A stretch of DNA of 64,000 nucleotides, taken from positions 186,001 to 250,000 of the forward strand of contig NZ_CP021912.1 in the NCBI RefSeq assembly GCF_003264115.1. The letters run 5' to 3'. This stretch comes from Erythrobacter sp. KY5 (GTDB taxonomy: Bacteria; Pseudomonadota; Alphaproteobacteria; Sphingomonadales; Sphingomonadaceae). The notes under the pieces are model-generated. The model was given only the letters and a program-made list of their open reading frames with translations. It ran no database searches and had not been told where the DNA came from. Position 1 is the stretch's first letter, and the number at the start of each line of letters is the position of its first letter. Shown piece after piece: positions 51,378 to 61,009 of the stretch. A program made the translations under genes and the position numbers.

Positions 51378-52607
51378 TCAGCGCGTCAGAGCCTCGTCAA
51401 AATCGCGGCCCGTCGGCTCCTGAAACAGTCTCAGGTCGAACTCGGGCAGGATCGCGACGAGGTGGTCGAAAATGTCTGCCTGAATGCCTTCGTAGACGCC
51501 CCATGAGGTTGTGTCGGTGAAGCAGTAGATTTCCAGTGGAAGACCTTGCGGACCGGGAGGCAGCTGGCGCACCATCAGCGTGAACTTGTCGCTGATGCGC
51601 GGGTGCCATTCGAGATAGGCGACGATGTAGGCTCGCAGCGTACCGATATTGGTCAGGCGGCGTGCATTGACCGGCGCATCCTCCCCGGCAAGCTCTTTCG
51701 CGTTCCACTCCGCGATCTCCTGGTGCTTGGCGGTAAGGTGATCCTTGAGCATCTTGAATTTCTTGAGATCGATCACTTCCTCATCGCTCAGGAATCGAAC
51801 CGAATTCTGATCGATTGCGATGGAGCGCTTGATCCGCCGTCCACCGCTCTCGCTCATCCCTCGCCAGTTCTGGTAGCTGTCAGAGACCAGCCGGTGGGTC
51901 GGGATCGTGACGATGGTCTTGTCGAAATTCTGGACCTTCACCGTGTGAAGCGAGATGTCGATCACGTCGCCATCCGCGCCCATGCTGGGCATCGTGATCC
52001 AGTCTCCCACGCGCAGCATATCGTTGGTAGTCAGCTGAACGCTCGCGACGAGGCTGAGGATCGTGTCCTTGAATACCAGGAGCAGCACCGCCGTCACCGC
52101 GCCGAGACCGGAGAGGAGCAGCAGCGGAGATTCGTCGATCAGGACGGAAATGAGGATAATCGCCGCACCACACAGCACGAGAATCTTCACGACCTGAACA
52201 AACCCCTTGATCGGGCGGTTCCTCGAGCGGGGTAGGCGCTCATACAGCTCGTTGGCGTAGGTCAGGCCCTTCACGATCGCCATCGCGACCGAAATCACGA
52301 TCAGCGCCTGCGCGGAATTGCGGACCAGAGTGTAGACCTCGTCAGGCAGGTTCGGGACCAGCGCAATCCCGCGCGAGATAATCAGCAGCGGCGCCGCGGT
52401 GGCGATCCAGGCTGCCGCCTTGTCGATCGTCCTGGTATTTCGGTCGAGATAAGGCGCGGCGATGCGCAGGATGACGTGCTTGAGGAGATAGTTCACCAGC
52501 AGCGCCGCCGTGAACAGAAGCGTTAGGCCCAGTAAAGACTGAAGCCACAGCGGCTGAGCGTAGAATGTATCGAGAAGCTGTTCCATTAGCCCGCGCGATA
52601 TAGGCAT
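51378..52607 (-). CDS. YbdG/MscM-type mechanosensitive channel
   Basis: A 409-aa MscS-family channel of the larger YbdG class, with five membrane helices. The pore helix region LLLLSGLGAVTAVLLLVFKD is followed by TILSLVASVQLTTNDMLRVG and the YbdG-like WITMPSMGADGDVIDISLHT, IVTIPTHRLVSDSYQNWRGM and SGGRRIKRSIAIDQNSVRF. E. coli YbdG gives low-conductance activity under mild osmotic stress. The ATG at 52607 has GAGGGG 9 nt upstream; the ATG at 52586 is the alternative. Divergent from trmB. Fourth MscS-family gene in the window. Confidence 0.9.
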   Translation of the reverse strand: MPISRGLMEQLLDTFYAQPLWLQSLLGLTLLFTAALLVNYLLKHVILRIAAPYLDRNTRTIDKAAAWIATAAPLLIISRGIALVPNLPDEVYTLVRNSAQALIVISVAMAIVKGLTYANELYERLPRSRNRPIKGFVQVVKILVLCGAAIILISVLIDESPLLLLSGLGAVTAVLLLVFKDTILSLVASVQLTTNDMLRVGDWITMPSMGADGDVIDISLHTVKVQNFDKTIVTIPTHRLVSDSYQNWRGMSESGGRRIKRSIAIDQNSVRFLSDEEVIDLKKFKMLKDHLTAKHQEIAEWNAKELAGEDAPVNARRLTNIGTLRAYIVAYLEWHPRISDKFTLMVRQLPPGPQGLPLEIYCFTDTTSWGVYEGIQADIFDHLVAILPEFDLRLFQEPTGRDFDEALTR

Positions 52608-52707
52608 GTTGCAGAACCCCTCAAGGCCCAGTCTTCGAGCGGTGCGGTCTCGGAAGGCTGGAAATTGGGCTGGACAAGCGGCCACCCGCCCGATTAGCGA
52701 GCGCGCC

Positions 52708-53409
52708 ATGACCGCATTCAAGGAAGGCGACCCCACCACTCTCAGCCGTCTCTACGGCCGCAGCGTCGGCAAGCCGCTGCGTGCAAAGCAGCAGGCGCTC
52801 GTAGACAAGCTGCTGCCCCAGATCAGCGTGCCGGACGAAGGCCCGGTGACCGCGCAGTCGCTGTTTGGTGAGGATTGCCCGCTTCATTTCGAGATCGGCT
52901 TTGGCGGGGGCGAGCATATGGCTTACCGCGCGGATCTCCTGCCCAATCACGGCTTCATCGGCGCCGAGCCTTTTCTGAATGGCGTGGCGCAGGCGCTGAG
53001 CCATGTTGACGAAGCCCGGCTTGCCAATGTGCGCATCCATCACGGCGATGCAATCGAGGTTCTGAAGCGCATTCCCGATGGCGCGCTGACGATGGCCTAT
53101 CTTCTGCATCCCGATCCATGGCCCAAGAACAAACATGCCAAGCGTCGCATGATGAACGATGGCCCCGTTCGCCTGATCGCCGACAAGATCAAGCCGGGCG
53201 GTGAATTCCGTTTCGGTACCGATCATCCGGTCTATGTCCGTCATGCGCTGATGGTCATGCAGCGCTTCACCGACGAATTCGAATGGGTCGCGACCAGCCC
53301 GAACAGCTGGCAGGAGCGCCCGTCGGGCTGGTGCGAAACGCGCTATGAACAAAAGGCCCGCGAGGTGTTCGGACACGAGGTCTGGTATTTTCGGTTCCGG
53401 CGACGTTAA
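52708..53409 (+). CDS. trmB: tRNA (guanine-N7-)-methyltransferase
   Basis: A 233-aa SAM-dependent enzyme that makes m7G46 in tRNA. The SAM-binding segment HFEIGFGGGEHMAYRADLLP, the substrate region LLHPDPWPKNKHAKRRMM and the C-terminal RPSGWCETRYEQKAREVFGH are diagnostic. The ATG at 52708 is chosen to match family length. The DUF3592 gene follows after 33 bp on the same strand. Confidence 0.95.
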   Translation: MTAFKEGDPTTLSRLYGRSVGKPLRAKQQALVDKLLPQISVPDEGPVTAQSLFGEDCPLHFEIGFGGGEHMAYRADLLPNHGFIGAEPFLNGVAQALSHVDEARLANVRIHHGDAIEVLKRIPDGALTMAYLLHPDPWPKNKHAKRRMMNDGPVRLIADKIKPGGEFRFGTDHPVYVRHALMVMQRFTDEFEWVATSPNSWQERPSGWCETRYEQKAREVFGHEVWYFRFRRR

Positions 53410-53442
53410 GCTGGTCCGGCAGCGGCACAGGGGTCACAGATC

Positions 53443-54153
53443 ATGGGTTCGATCGGATGGTGGATAGGGGGCATATTCACGCCAATCGGCCTACTTTTTG
53501 CAGCCATTGGCTTCAGCTTTCTCGCGAGTGACCGGGAGCTAGCCACTGCGGGAGTGAGAACAACAGGCGTCGTTATCGAGAACATCAAGAGCCGCGACAG
53601 CGATGGTGATCTATTGTATTCACCGGTTGTCGCCTTTCACGATGTCTCGGGTGTCAGGCACATCTATCAAAGTTCCACGAAAACCAACTGGTCTGACTAC
53701 TCTCGCGGTGAGACCGTCGAACTCATCTACAATCCAGATGATCCGACGGACGCCGTGATCAATAGTGTGATGGATCGGTTTTTCCTCCCGTCGATGTTTG
53801 CAGGTCTCGGCAGCATTTTCGCGCTCATTGGTGCTGGCTTTCTCTCGGTGAACCTAAAACGGAAGTTGGAAGTAGCGAAGCTCAAACGCTCAAACCTGAG
53901 GCTCGAAGCGGAATTTGTGAAATGCGTGAGAGATACGAAAATTGATATCAATGGCCGACACCCGTTTCGCGTTCATGCACGCGGAAAGCATCCGCGAACG
54001 GGACGATTGGCTCGCTTCGAAAGCGCGCCCATCTGGCTCGACCTGACCGATCAACTGAGTGGAAGGACCGTCCCCGTTCTGGTGGACGCACGCACCTCGA
54101 AAAAGCATTATGTGCAACTGGATGAGTGGGTGTCTGGCAAGGAATGGGCGTAG
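53443..54153 (+). CDS. DUF3592-type membrane protein
   Basis: A 236-aa protein with an N-terminal membrane helix (about 5-28), a DUF3592-like beta domain (VRTTGVVIENIKSRDSDGDL, then ETVELIYNPDDPTDAVIN), a second helix (~105-130) and a C-terminal ~100-residue soluble part (NGRHPFRVHARGKHPRTGRL). DUF3592 domains occur in membrane proteins of unknown role. The base composition is modestly lower in GC than the flanking trmB and DUF892 genes, hinting at a later arrival. The ATG at 53443 is used. Confidence 0.75.
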   Translation: MGSIGWWIGGIFTPIGLLFAAIGFSFLASDRELATAGVRTTGVVIENIKSRDSDGDLLYSPVVAFHDVSGVRHIYQSSTKTNWSDYSRGETVELIYNPDDPTDAVINSVMDRFFLPSMFAGLGSIFALIGAGFLSVNLKRKLEVAKLKRSNLRLEAEFVKCVRDTKIDINGRHPFRVHARGKHPRTGRLARFESAPIWLDLTDQLSGRTVPVLVDARTSKKHYVQLDEWVSGKEWA

Positions 54154-54160
54154 AAATGGC

Positions 54161-54325
54161 ATGCACAACTTTGGCGACGAAATTGGCCAGCGTGTCGCCG
54201 TACTTGGTTTCCGGTGCGATCCCCTTTGGCGAACCGGTGCCGGGCTTGAGGTCTTCAACCCGCGCTACTTCGGATACGACCTCGACTTCGTTCCGATAGA
54301 AACGCTGACCGAGCGACTGGCTTAA
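54161..54325 (+). CDS. Short ORF, possible gene remnant
   Basis: A 54-codon frame beginning ATG at 54161 (MHNFGDEIGQRVAVLGFRCD) and ending LTERLA. It has no clear ribosome-binding site and no family I recognise. It may be the tail of a decayed gene or a chance frame between DUF3592 and DUF892. Confidence 0.25.
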   Translation: MHNFGDEIGQRVAVLGFRCDPLWRTGAGLEVFNPRYFGYDLDFVPIETLTERLA

Positions 54326-54450
54326 CGGTTTGGCTCAAGCGAATCCCGGCTAAACTTATGTGACGGAATTCTAACAGGTTTTCTTGGAACGATTGGCGGG
54401 CTGATTGATAGGTAAGATGAAACCCCCGTCAACCAAGGAGTACCCCGCTC

Positions 54451-54951
54451 ATGACTATCAGGACTCTCAAAGACCTTTACATCGACCAGCTGCAAGACCT
54501 CTACAGCGCCGACAAGCAATCGCTCGACGCGACGAAGAAGCTGCACGAAAAGGCAAGTTCCGAAGAACTGCGCGCCGCCCTCGAAGATGGCACGTGCGGC
54601 ATTTCGACCGGCATGGAAAAGGTCAAGGGCCTGATCCAGAACCACGATGCCAACCCCAATGGCGAACACTGCAAGGGCATGGAAGGCCTGGTGAAAGAAG
54701 CCAAGGCCCACGCCATCAACGCCGACATTGATGACAAGGACGTGCTCGATGCATCGATCATCACGCAGTATCAGCGCATGACCCATTATGGTCTTGCAGG
54801 CTACGGAACCGCCGTCGCGTTTGCGAAGCGTCTCGGCCTCGAAGAAGACGCCAAGGTTCTGCAGGAGTGCCTCGACAACACCTATGATGGTGATCGTCGC
54901 ATGACCTCGATCGCAACGGGCGGCGTAAACGCCGAAGCAAAGGCCGCGTGA
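54451..54951 (+). CDS. DUF892 (YciE/YciF-like) ferritin-like stress protein
   Basis: A 166-aa four-helix-bundle protein of the DUF892 family, starting TIRTLKDLYIDQLQDLYSAD and continuing EELRAALEDGTCGISTGMEK, then IITQYQRMTHYGLAGYGTAV, with Glu/His residues at ferritin-like positions. Relatives are induced by osmotic and stationary-phase stress; their chemistry is unclear. The ATG at 54451 has AAGGAG 10 nt upstream. A GGAAC (54386-54390) lies in the promoter region, but no GTT at EcfG spacing was found. A terminator follows at 54992-55021. Confidence 0.88.
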   Translation: MTIRTLKDLYIDQLQDLYSADKQSLDATKKLHEKASSEELRAALEDGTCGISTGMEKVKGLIQNHDANPNGEHCKGMEGLVKEAKAHAINADIDDKDVLDASIITQYQRMTHYGLAGYGTAVAFAKRLGLEEDAKVLQECLDNTYDGDRRMTSIATGGVNAEAKAA

Positions 54952-54991
54952 AAACCGCGACTGGTCGTATCTAACTGACCTGACGAAAAAG

Positions 54992-55021
54992 GGCCCGAGG
55001 ATTATTCCTCGGGCCTTTTTT
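54992..55021. terminator. Bidirectional terminator, DUF892 / maeB
   Basis: GGCCCGAGGA-TTAT-TCCTCGGGCC (54992-55015), a perfect 10-bp stem with T6 after and A5 before it, serving the convergent DUF892 and malic enzyme genes. Confidence 0.9.
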
Positions 55022-55043
55022 CGTGCGCATCGGGTACGCTGGA

Positions 55044-57305
55044 TTACCCGACGATCCCCGCACTCGACAGCACCGCGAGCGTGAGCAGGTCGGGCGCTGC
55101 GGCGGTCATCGGCACGATCTGCACCGGCTTTTCCATCCCGATCAGCATCGGCCCCACGGTGGTGTTCGCGCCAAGCTCGCGCAGCAGCTTTGCCGACAGA
55201 TTCGCAGATTGAAGCCCCGGCATGATCAGCACGTTGGCCGGGCCTGACAGGCGGCTGAAGGGATAAAGGCCCATTACCTTGTCGTTAAGCGCGGCATCTG
55301 GCGCCATCTCGCCTTCATATTCGAAATCACATCCATCGCGGTCAAGGATCGCAACCGCATCGCGGATATTGCCGAGCCACTGGCCCGACGGATTGCCGAA
55401 AGTCGAATAGGAGAGAAAGGCAACGCGCGGCTCGTGCCCCATGCGCCGGGCCACAGCTGCGGTTTCCTTGGCGATATAGGCCAGCTCCTCGCTCGAGGGG
55501 CGCTCGTTGATGGTCGTATCGGCGAGGAACGTCGTGTGGTTCTTGCCGATCATCATGTGGATTCCGAATGCAAGCGCATCGGCTTTCTTGTCGAGCACCA
55601 GCCCAACTTCGCGCATCGTTTGCGCATAGGTGCGCGTGACGCCTGAAATCATGCCATCGCCATGGCCAAGCGCGACAAGCAGCGCAGCGAATACGTTACG
55701 CTCCTGATTGACCATCCGGCGCACGTCGCGCTGCGTGTAGCCGCGACGCTGGAGGCGTTGATACAGGAAGTCGACCATCGCCGGAACGTGCTCGCTGTCG
55801 GCTGAGTTCTGGATCTCGAACCCGCCGGGATCGGACACGGAAAGCTGGTGCAACTTGTCGAGCACGGCCTTCGTCCGGCCCACGAGGATCGGCGTACCGT
55901 AGCCGAAATCGCGGTACTGGATCGCGGCGCGCAGGACGACTTCTTCCTCGGCCTCTGCAAAGACCATCCGCTTGGGATTGGACTTGGCCTCGTTGTAGAC
56001 GCCGGTAAGGACAGATGTCGTGGGATTGAGGCGCGAGCGCAGCGAGAGGCCATAGGCCTCGAAGTCGTCGATGCTTGACTGGGCGACGCCCGAATCCATC
56101 GCAGCCTTGGCAACCGCAGATGAAACCACCTCGATCAGACGCGGATCGAACGGAGCCGGAATGATGTAGTCGGTTCCGAATTTCTGGTTCTTGCCATAGG
56201 CGCTCGCCACTTCCTCAGGCACACGTTCGCGCGCAAGTTCGGCAATCGCCGTGGCGGCGGCGACCTTCATTTCCTCGTTGATCGTCGTCGCCTGAACGTC
56301 GAGCGCGCCGCGGAAGATGAACGGGAAACCAAGGACATTGTTGACCTGGTTCGGGAAGTCGCTGCGCCCGGTTGCGATGATGGCGTCTGGACGCACGGCC
56401 TTGGCCTCGTCCGGCATGATTTCCGGTACCGGGTTTGCCATTGCGAAGATAATGGGCTTGTCAGCCATCTTCGCAACCCATTCTGGCTTGAGTGCGCCAG
56501 CCGCCGACAGACCGAGGAAGATATCTGCGCCTATCAGCGCTTCTTCCAGCGTCGTCGCGTCGGTTTCGACAGCATGTGCGCTCTTCCACTGGTCGACCCC
56601 GTCACGGCCCGGCGTGATCGGACCGGAGCGATCGCACATGATCACGTTTTCGTGACGAACGCCCATCGCCTTGATGAGAGCGGTACAGGCAATGGCCGCA
56701 GCACCTGCGCCGTTCACCACGACCTTCACGTCTTCAATCTTGCGGTCGGTCAGGTAACAGGCGTTGAGCAGCCCAGCCGCCGTGATGATCGCTGTGCCGT
56801 GCTGGTCATCGTGCATGACCGGAATGTTCATCCGCTCGCGCAGCGCCTGCTCGATGATGAAGCATTCGGGGGCCTTGATGTCTTCGAGGTTGATGCCGCC
56901 AAAGCTCGGCTCCATCAGCGCAACCGCGTTGATAAAGGCTTCGGGGTCTTCGGTGTCGAGTTCGATATCGATCGAATCGACGTCGGCGAAGCGTTTGAAC
57001 AACACCGCCTTGCCTTCCATCACCGGCTTTGAGGCAAGCGCCCCGAGGTTTCCGAGACCCAGGATCGCAGAGCCGTTCGAGATAACCGCAACCAGGTTGG
57101 CCTTGGCGGTATAGCGCGCTGCAAGCTTGGGATCTTCGGCAATGGCTTCCACCGGGACCGCGACACCGGGCGAATAAGCGAGGCTCAGATCGCGCTGCGA
57201 GGTCATCGGCTTGGTCGCGACGATCTCGATCTTACCGGGCCGGCCGGTCTCGTGATAAAATAGCGCCTCGCGACTGGTAAAGCCGCCCTTGGGTGCATCA
57301 GCCAT
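55044..57305 (-). CDS. maeB: NADP-dependent malic enzyme with phosphotransacetylase-like domain
   Basis: A 753-aa MaeB-type enzyme: an N-terminal malic enzyme (residues ~1-430; QRDLSLAYSPGVAVPVEAIA, VISNGSAILGLGNLGALASK, MNIPVMHDDQHGTAIITAAG, VVVNGAGAAAIACTALIKAM) that decarboxylates malate to pyruvate, giving NADPH, and a C-terminal phosphotransacetylase-like domain (~445-753; RMVFAEAEEEVVLRAAIQYR, TTVGPMLIGMEKPVQIVPMT) thought to be regulatory. The ATG at 57305 is preferred over one 10 codons upstream because MADAPKGGFTSREALFYHET is the usual start and GGAGGGGGG lies before it. Divergent from mutS. Confidence 0.96.
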   Translation of the reverse strand: MADAPKGGFTSREALFYHETGRPGKIEIVATKPMTSQRDLSLAYSPGVAVPVEAIAEDPKLAARYTAKANLVAVISNGSAILGLGNLGALASKPVMEGKAVLFKRFADVDSIDIELDTEDPEAFINAVALMEPSFGGINLEDIKAPECFIIEQALRERMNIPVMHDDQHGTAIITAAGLLNACYLTDRKIEDVKVVVNGAGAAAIACTALIKAMGVRHENVIMCDRSGPITPGRDGVDQWKSAHAVETDATTLEEALIGADIFLGLSAAGALKPEWVAKMADKPIIFAMANPVPEIMPDEAKAVRPDAIIATGRSDFPNQVNNVLGFPFIFRGALDVQATTINEEMKVAAATAIAELARERVPEEVASAYGKNQKFGTDYIIPAPFDPRLIEVVSSAVAKAAMDSGVAQSSIDDFEAYGLSLRSRLNPTTSVLTGVYNEAKSNPKRMVFAEAEEEVVLRAAIQYRDFGYGTPILVGRTKAVLDKLHQLSVSDPGGFEIQNSADSEHVPAMVDFLYQRLQRRGYTQRDVRRMVNQERNVFAALLVALGHGDGMISGVTRTYAQTMREVGLVLDKKADALAFGIHMMIGKNHTTFLADTTINERPSSEELAYIAKETAAVARRMGHEPRVAFLSYSTFGNPSGQWLGNIRDAVAILDRDGCDFEYEGEMAPDAALNDKVMGLYPFSRLSGPANVLIMPGLQSANLSAKLLRELGANTTVGPMLIGMEKPVQIVPMTAAAPDLLTLAVLSSAGIVG

Positions 57306-57481
57306 TATCGAAGTCCCCCCTCCAAATTCCACCAAATTTCATGTTGCGCATGACTTAGCTTCCTTGCGTGACAGATGATAGGCCCAATGCGTCACCTGCA
57401 ACTGCGCGATCTGCAAGTGCGCAATGGATAAGTGCGCGGGGACGACTCCCGAATCGGCAGCGCTCTCGCTAACCCGTAACA

Positions 57482-60109
57482 ATGGCCCGATCCGATGCGT
57501 CCAAACCCACTCCGATGATGGAGCAATACCTCGCGCTCAAGCGCGAGGCGGGCGGGTCGCTGCTGTTCTACAGAATGGGCGATTTTTTCGAGCTGTTCTT
57601 CGACGATGCAAAGATTGCCGCAAACATCCTCGACATCGCGCTGACGTCGCGCGGCGAGCATGATGGCGCGCCGGTCGCCATGTGCGGTGTCCCCGTACAT
57701 TCGGCGGAAGGGTATCTTGCGCGCCTGATCAGGGCAGGACAGCGGGTCGCGATTGCTGAGCAGGTAGAAACGCCGGACGAGGCCAAGGCGCGCGCCAAGC
57801 GTGAGGGCAAACCTTCATCCAAGGCGCTCGTCGCCCGCGATATCGTGCGTTTCGTGACCGCAGGGACGTTGACCGAAGAGGCTTTGCTCAATCCTCGCGC
57901 GGCCAACCTGCTTGTCGCATTGGCCGAGGTGCGCGGCACTATCGGATTGGCAGCCTGCGACATATCGACCGGCTCGATGACGCTCGAGGAATGCGCACCG
58001 GACATGCTTGGAGCAGAGCTGGCGCGGTTGGGGGCGACCGAAGTGGTCGTGCCGGAGGGCTGGGAGTATGGGCCCGAGGATGCAAGCTTCCATGCCCGCA
58101 GCGCGTTCTCCAGCGATGGCGGTGCTGAAGCGCTGACGAAGGTCCACGGTGTTTCGACCCTAGATGGCTTCGGTGATTTCTCGCGCGCGATGTTGGCGGC
58201 GGCGGGTGGATTGATTGGCTACCTTGACCATGTGGGTCGCGGCACCCTGCCGCTCCTGCTGCCGCCGGTCCTGCGTGACAATCGTGCCGGCATGATCATG
58301 GACGAGGCCACTCGCGGCAGCCTCGAAATACTCGAAAGCCAGAACGGCGCGCGTGCGGGCAGCCTGGTCGCTGCGCTTGATCGCTGCTCGACCGGAGCCG
58401 GATCGAGGCTGCTTGCACAGGACCTGTCCGCACCGCTGCTCGACAAGACTGCCATCGAGGATCGCCTTGCGCTCGTGCAATTCTGGCGCGATCGACCGAT
58501 CGAGCGTGCAAACCTGCGCGATGCGCTGCGTGCGCTGCCTGATATCGGGCGTGCTCTGGGGCGCTTGGTTGCCGGTCGCGGGAGCCCTCGCGATCTTGGC
58601 CAGATCCGTGACGGGCTCAGCGAAGCATGGCGGCTTTACGACTGGCTGTCGCGTGAGAATGACCGCCCCGCCCTGCTCGAAACGCTTGTGCCCCAGCTTG
58701 CAGGCCACGGCGCGCTAACCGATTCGTTGTCGCGGGCGCTGGTCCCATCGCCCCCGACAGGACGCTCGAACGGTGGCTTTATCGCCGAGGACTACGACGC
58801 TGGCCTCGATGAATTGCGCGAAGTGTCAGGCAACGCCCGGCGCGCCATCGCGGCGATGGAAGCGCGCTACCGCGACGAAACCGGCATCGCCTCGCTCAAG
58901 ATCAAGCATAACGGCGTGCTCGGCTATTTCATCGAAGTGCCCAGCCGCCATGGCGATGCATTGATGGCGCCGGACAGCGGCTTCACCCATCGCCAGACGA
59001 TGAAAGGTGCCGTGCGGTTCAATTCGCTGTCCCTGCACGAAGAAGCTTCGCGTATTTCCGAGGCGGGCGGGCGAGCGCTTGCTGCCGAAGAGGCGCATTT
59101 CGAGGAGCTGGTGAGTTCCGTAGTCGAAGCTCGCGAAGCCATTGCTGCTACCGCAGCGGCGCTAGCCAGGATCGACGTCAGCGCGTCCAATGCCGAGCGA
59201 GCGAGCGAGGGCGATTGGTGCCGTCCCGAGATTACGAAGGATGACGCTCTCACGATCGAGGCAGGCCGTCACCCGGTCGTCGAAGCCGCGCTTGCAAAGG
59301 CGGGCGACCGCTTCGTCGCGAATGATTGCAGCCTCAGCGCAGATGATCGCCTGTGGTTGATCGGCGGCCCGAACATGGGCGGCAAGTCGACTTTCCTGCG
59401 CCAGAATGCACTGATCGTCCTGATGGCGCAGGCGGGCTGTTTCGTTCCTGCATCTTCAGCGCGGATCGGATTGGTTGATCGCTTGTTCAGCCGCGTGGGG
59501 GCATCCGATAATCTTGCGCGCGGGCGCTCGACATTCATGGTCGAAATGGTCGAAACCGCAGCGATCCTCAGCCAGGCGACACAGCGCAGTTTCGTGATCC
59601 TCGATGAAGTGGGACGCGGCACATCGACCTATGACGGGCTGGCCCTTGCATGGGCCGTGGTCGAAGCGGTGCATTCGCGTATCGCCTGCCGCTGCCTGTT
59701 TGCCACGCATTATCACGAACTCTCTCGTCTAGCAGAAAGTTGTGAGAGCCTGTCGCTGCACCATGTGCGCGCGCGCGAATGGAAGGGTGATCTGGTTCTT
59801 CTCCATGAGCTTGCCGAAGGGCCGGCAGACAGATCCTATGGCCTCGCGGTCGCGAAACTTGCCGGCGTGCCCAAGGACGTGGTCGCGCGGGCGAAAGCGG
59901 TGCTGGAAAAACTGGAACGTTCTCGCGAGGAGACCGGCGGGCTTGCCGCCGGGCTGGGAGAGCTACCGCTGTTCGCCGCAGCAATGCCCGAACCGCAATC
60001 GACACCCGAAGACGTGCTTGCGACCAAGCTGCGTGAGACGGATCTCGATGCGCTCTCACCGCGCGATGCGCTGGATTTGCTCTACGATCTCAAGCGCTCG
60101 CTCGACTGA
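57482..60109 (+). CDS. mutS: DNA mismatch repair protein MutS
   Basis: An 875-aa mismatch-recognition ATPase. The mismatch-stacking F-x-E motif is in MGDFFELFFDDA (F35-F-E37). The connector, lever and clamp domains follow, then the ABC ATPase with Walker A GPNMGGKST (near residue 630), Walker B VILDEVGRGTSTYDGLALAW and the FATHYHEL switch. The C-terminal ~60 residues are shorter than in E. coli. The ATG at 57482 follows AACCCGTAACA; no strong Shine-Dalgarno is visible. mutL is not nearby. Confidence 0.97.
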   Translation: MARSDASKPTPMMEQYLALKREAGGSLLFYRMGDFFELFFDDAKIAANILDIALTSRGEHDGAPVAMCGVPVHSAEGYLARLIRAGQRVAIAEQVETPDEAKARAKREGKPSSKALVARDIVRFVTAGTLTEEALLNPRAANLLVALAEVRGTIGLAACDISTGSMTLEECAPDMLGAELARLGATEVVVPEGWEYGPEDASFHARSAFSSDGGAEALTKVHGVSTLDGFGDFSRAMLAAAGGLIGYLDHVGRGTLPLLLPPVLRDNRAGMIMDEATRGSLEILESQNGARAGSLVAALDRCSTGAGSRLLAQDLSAPLLDKTAIEDRLALVQFWRDRPIERANLRDALRALPDIGRALGRLVAGRGSPRDLGQIRDGLSEAWRLYDWLSRENDRPALLETLVPQLAGHGALTDSLSRALVPSPPTGRSNGGFIAEDYDAGLDELREVSGNARRAIAAMEARYRDETGIASLKIKHNGVLGYFIEVPSRHGDALMAPDSGFTHRQTMKGAVRFNSLSLHEEASRISEAGGRALAAEEAHFEELVSSVVEAREAIAATAAALARIDVSASNAERASEGDWCRPEITKDDALTIEAGRHPVVEAALAKAGDRFVANDCSLSADDRLWLIGGPNMGGKSTFLRQNALIVLMAQAGCFVPASSARIGLVDRLFSRVGASDNLARGRSTFMVEMVETAAILSQATQRSFVILDEVGRGTSTYDGLALAWAVVEAVHSRIACRCLFATHYHELSRLAESCESLSLHHVRAREWKGDLVLLHELAEGPADRSYGLAVAKLAGVPKDVVARAKAVLEKLERSREETGGLAAGLGELPLFAAAMPEPQSTPEDVLATKLRETDLDALSPRDALDLLYDLKRSLD

Positions 60110-60157
60110 TCGGGTTTCTACCAAACCTTAACCCTGATGCGATAAGCAGAACGGGCT

Positions 60158-60622
60158 ATGTCGAATAACATTCTTGCAAACCCAAAGCGCGCGCTCGCTT
60201 TTGTTGGTGTTGTCGCCGCAATCGGCGTGGTGCTCTCGCTCGGAGCGGGATCCTTCGTTGCCCCTTCCGGACCGAACCAATACGAACGCGCCGCTGCCGA
60301 ACGCGAGGCGCAGACAGAGACAGAAAAACCCGCACAGGACGTGGCTGTCAGCGGGTGGTCGGATGAGGAATTGTCTGACGACTGGAGCGCAGGCCCGAAC
60401 GCAGATGCGCAGGGCTCAAACGGTTTTGCCCAAGCACCAAGCGAACTCGGCTTCGATTTCGGCGAATACGAACCAGACGCCAGCGGCAGCTCTTCATCGG
60501 GCGGCGAGTTTGCCAGGGGCAGGGGCGGCAGCGAAAGCGGCCCCAATGCCAATGCGAGAGAGTTTCGCGCACCCAAGACTGCCATCGGGGACCAGGTTCC
60601 CCAGCCCATCGACGGCTTTTAA
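60158..60622 (+). CDS. Single-pass membrane protein, unknown function
   Basis: A 154-aa protein with one N-terminal transmembrane helix (residues ~11-34; ALAFVGVVAAIGVVLSLGAG) followed by a hydrophilic, acidic, Gly/Ser/Asn-rich region with no obvious fold (for example SGSSSSGGEFARGRGGSESG). It is probably anchored in the inner membrane with a disordered periplasmic tail. No family is recognised. It starts 48 bp after mutS and may be transcribed with it. Confidence 0.55.
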   Translation: MSNNILANPKRALAFVGVVAAIGVVLSLGAGSFVAPSGPNQYERAAAEREAQTETEKPAQDVAVSGWSDEELSDDWSAGPNADAQGSNGFAQAPSELGFDFGEYEPDASGSSSSGGEFARGRGGSESGPNANAREFRAPKTAIGDQVPQPIDGF

Positions 60623-60675
60623 GTAAATACCAGCGCGCTGCACATGCAACCACGCCGGTTTTTCATGATCAAAGT

Positions 60676-60987
60676 TCAGTCGTAGTACTTGTCGACGTTG
60701 TCGTCATGGTTCGGCTCACCGGCAAAAGCACCATTGTCGATGCGGCCGGTATCTTCCATCTCGCGCATCTGGTCGATCATGTCGGTTTCGCTGCCTGCGA
60801 CATTATCAACGCCGGGAGATGCCACTTTCAGGCTTTCGGTTGCACCGGCATTTTGAGCGTGCTCTTTCGCCTGCATGGCGATTTCCTGCGCCTGGCTGCG
60901 ATGATCGTCCTGCTCGTCATTGTGCATTTCGGGGGCGAGCGAAGACATGCGTTCTTCCTGGCTAAGCGGCTTGGTCGTGTCAGTCAT
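60676..60987 (-). CDS. Small hydrophilic protein, probably stress-induced
   Basis: A 103-aa very hydrophilic protein (MTDTTKPLSQEERMSSLAPE at the start; acidic tail PNHDDNVDKYYD) with no cysteine, no membrane segment and no recognised family. The ATG at 60987 has AAGGAG 7 nt upstream. Directly upstream is an EcfG-type promoter, whose start point would fall just before the ribosome-binding site, so it is probably a general-stress gene. Disordered composition fits that idea, but the function is unknown. Confidence 0.65.
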   Translation of the reverse strand: MTDTTKPLSQEERMSSLAPEMHNDEQDDHRSQAQEIAMQAKEHAQNAGATESLKVASPGVDNVAGSETDMIDQMREMEDTGRIDNGAFAGEPNHDDNVDKYYD

Positions 60988-61009
60988 GGGACTACTCCTT
61001 CCCCAATCT

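Noticed and set aside
54386..54410. EcfG promoter for the DUF892 gene
   Set aside because: GGAAC is present but the expected GTT at 16-18 bp spacing is not (GAT instead).
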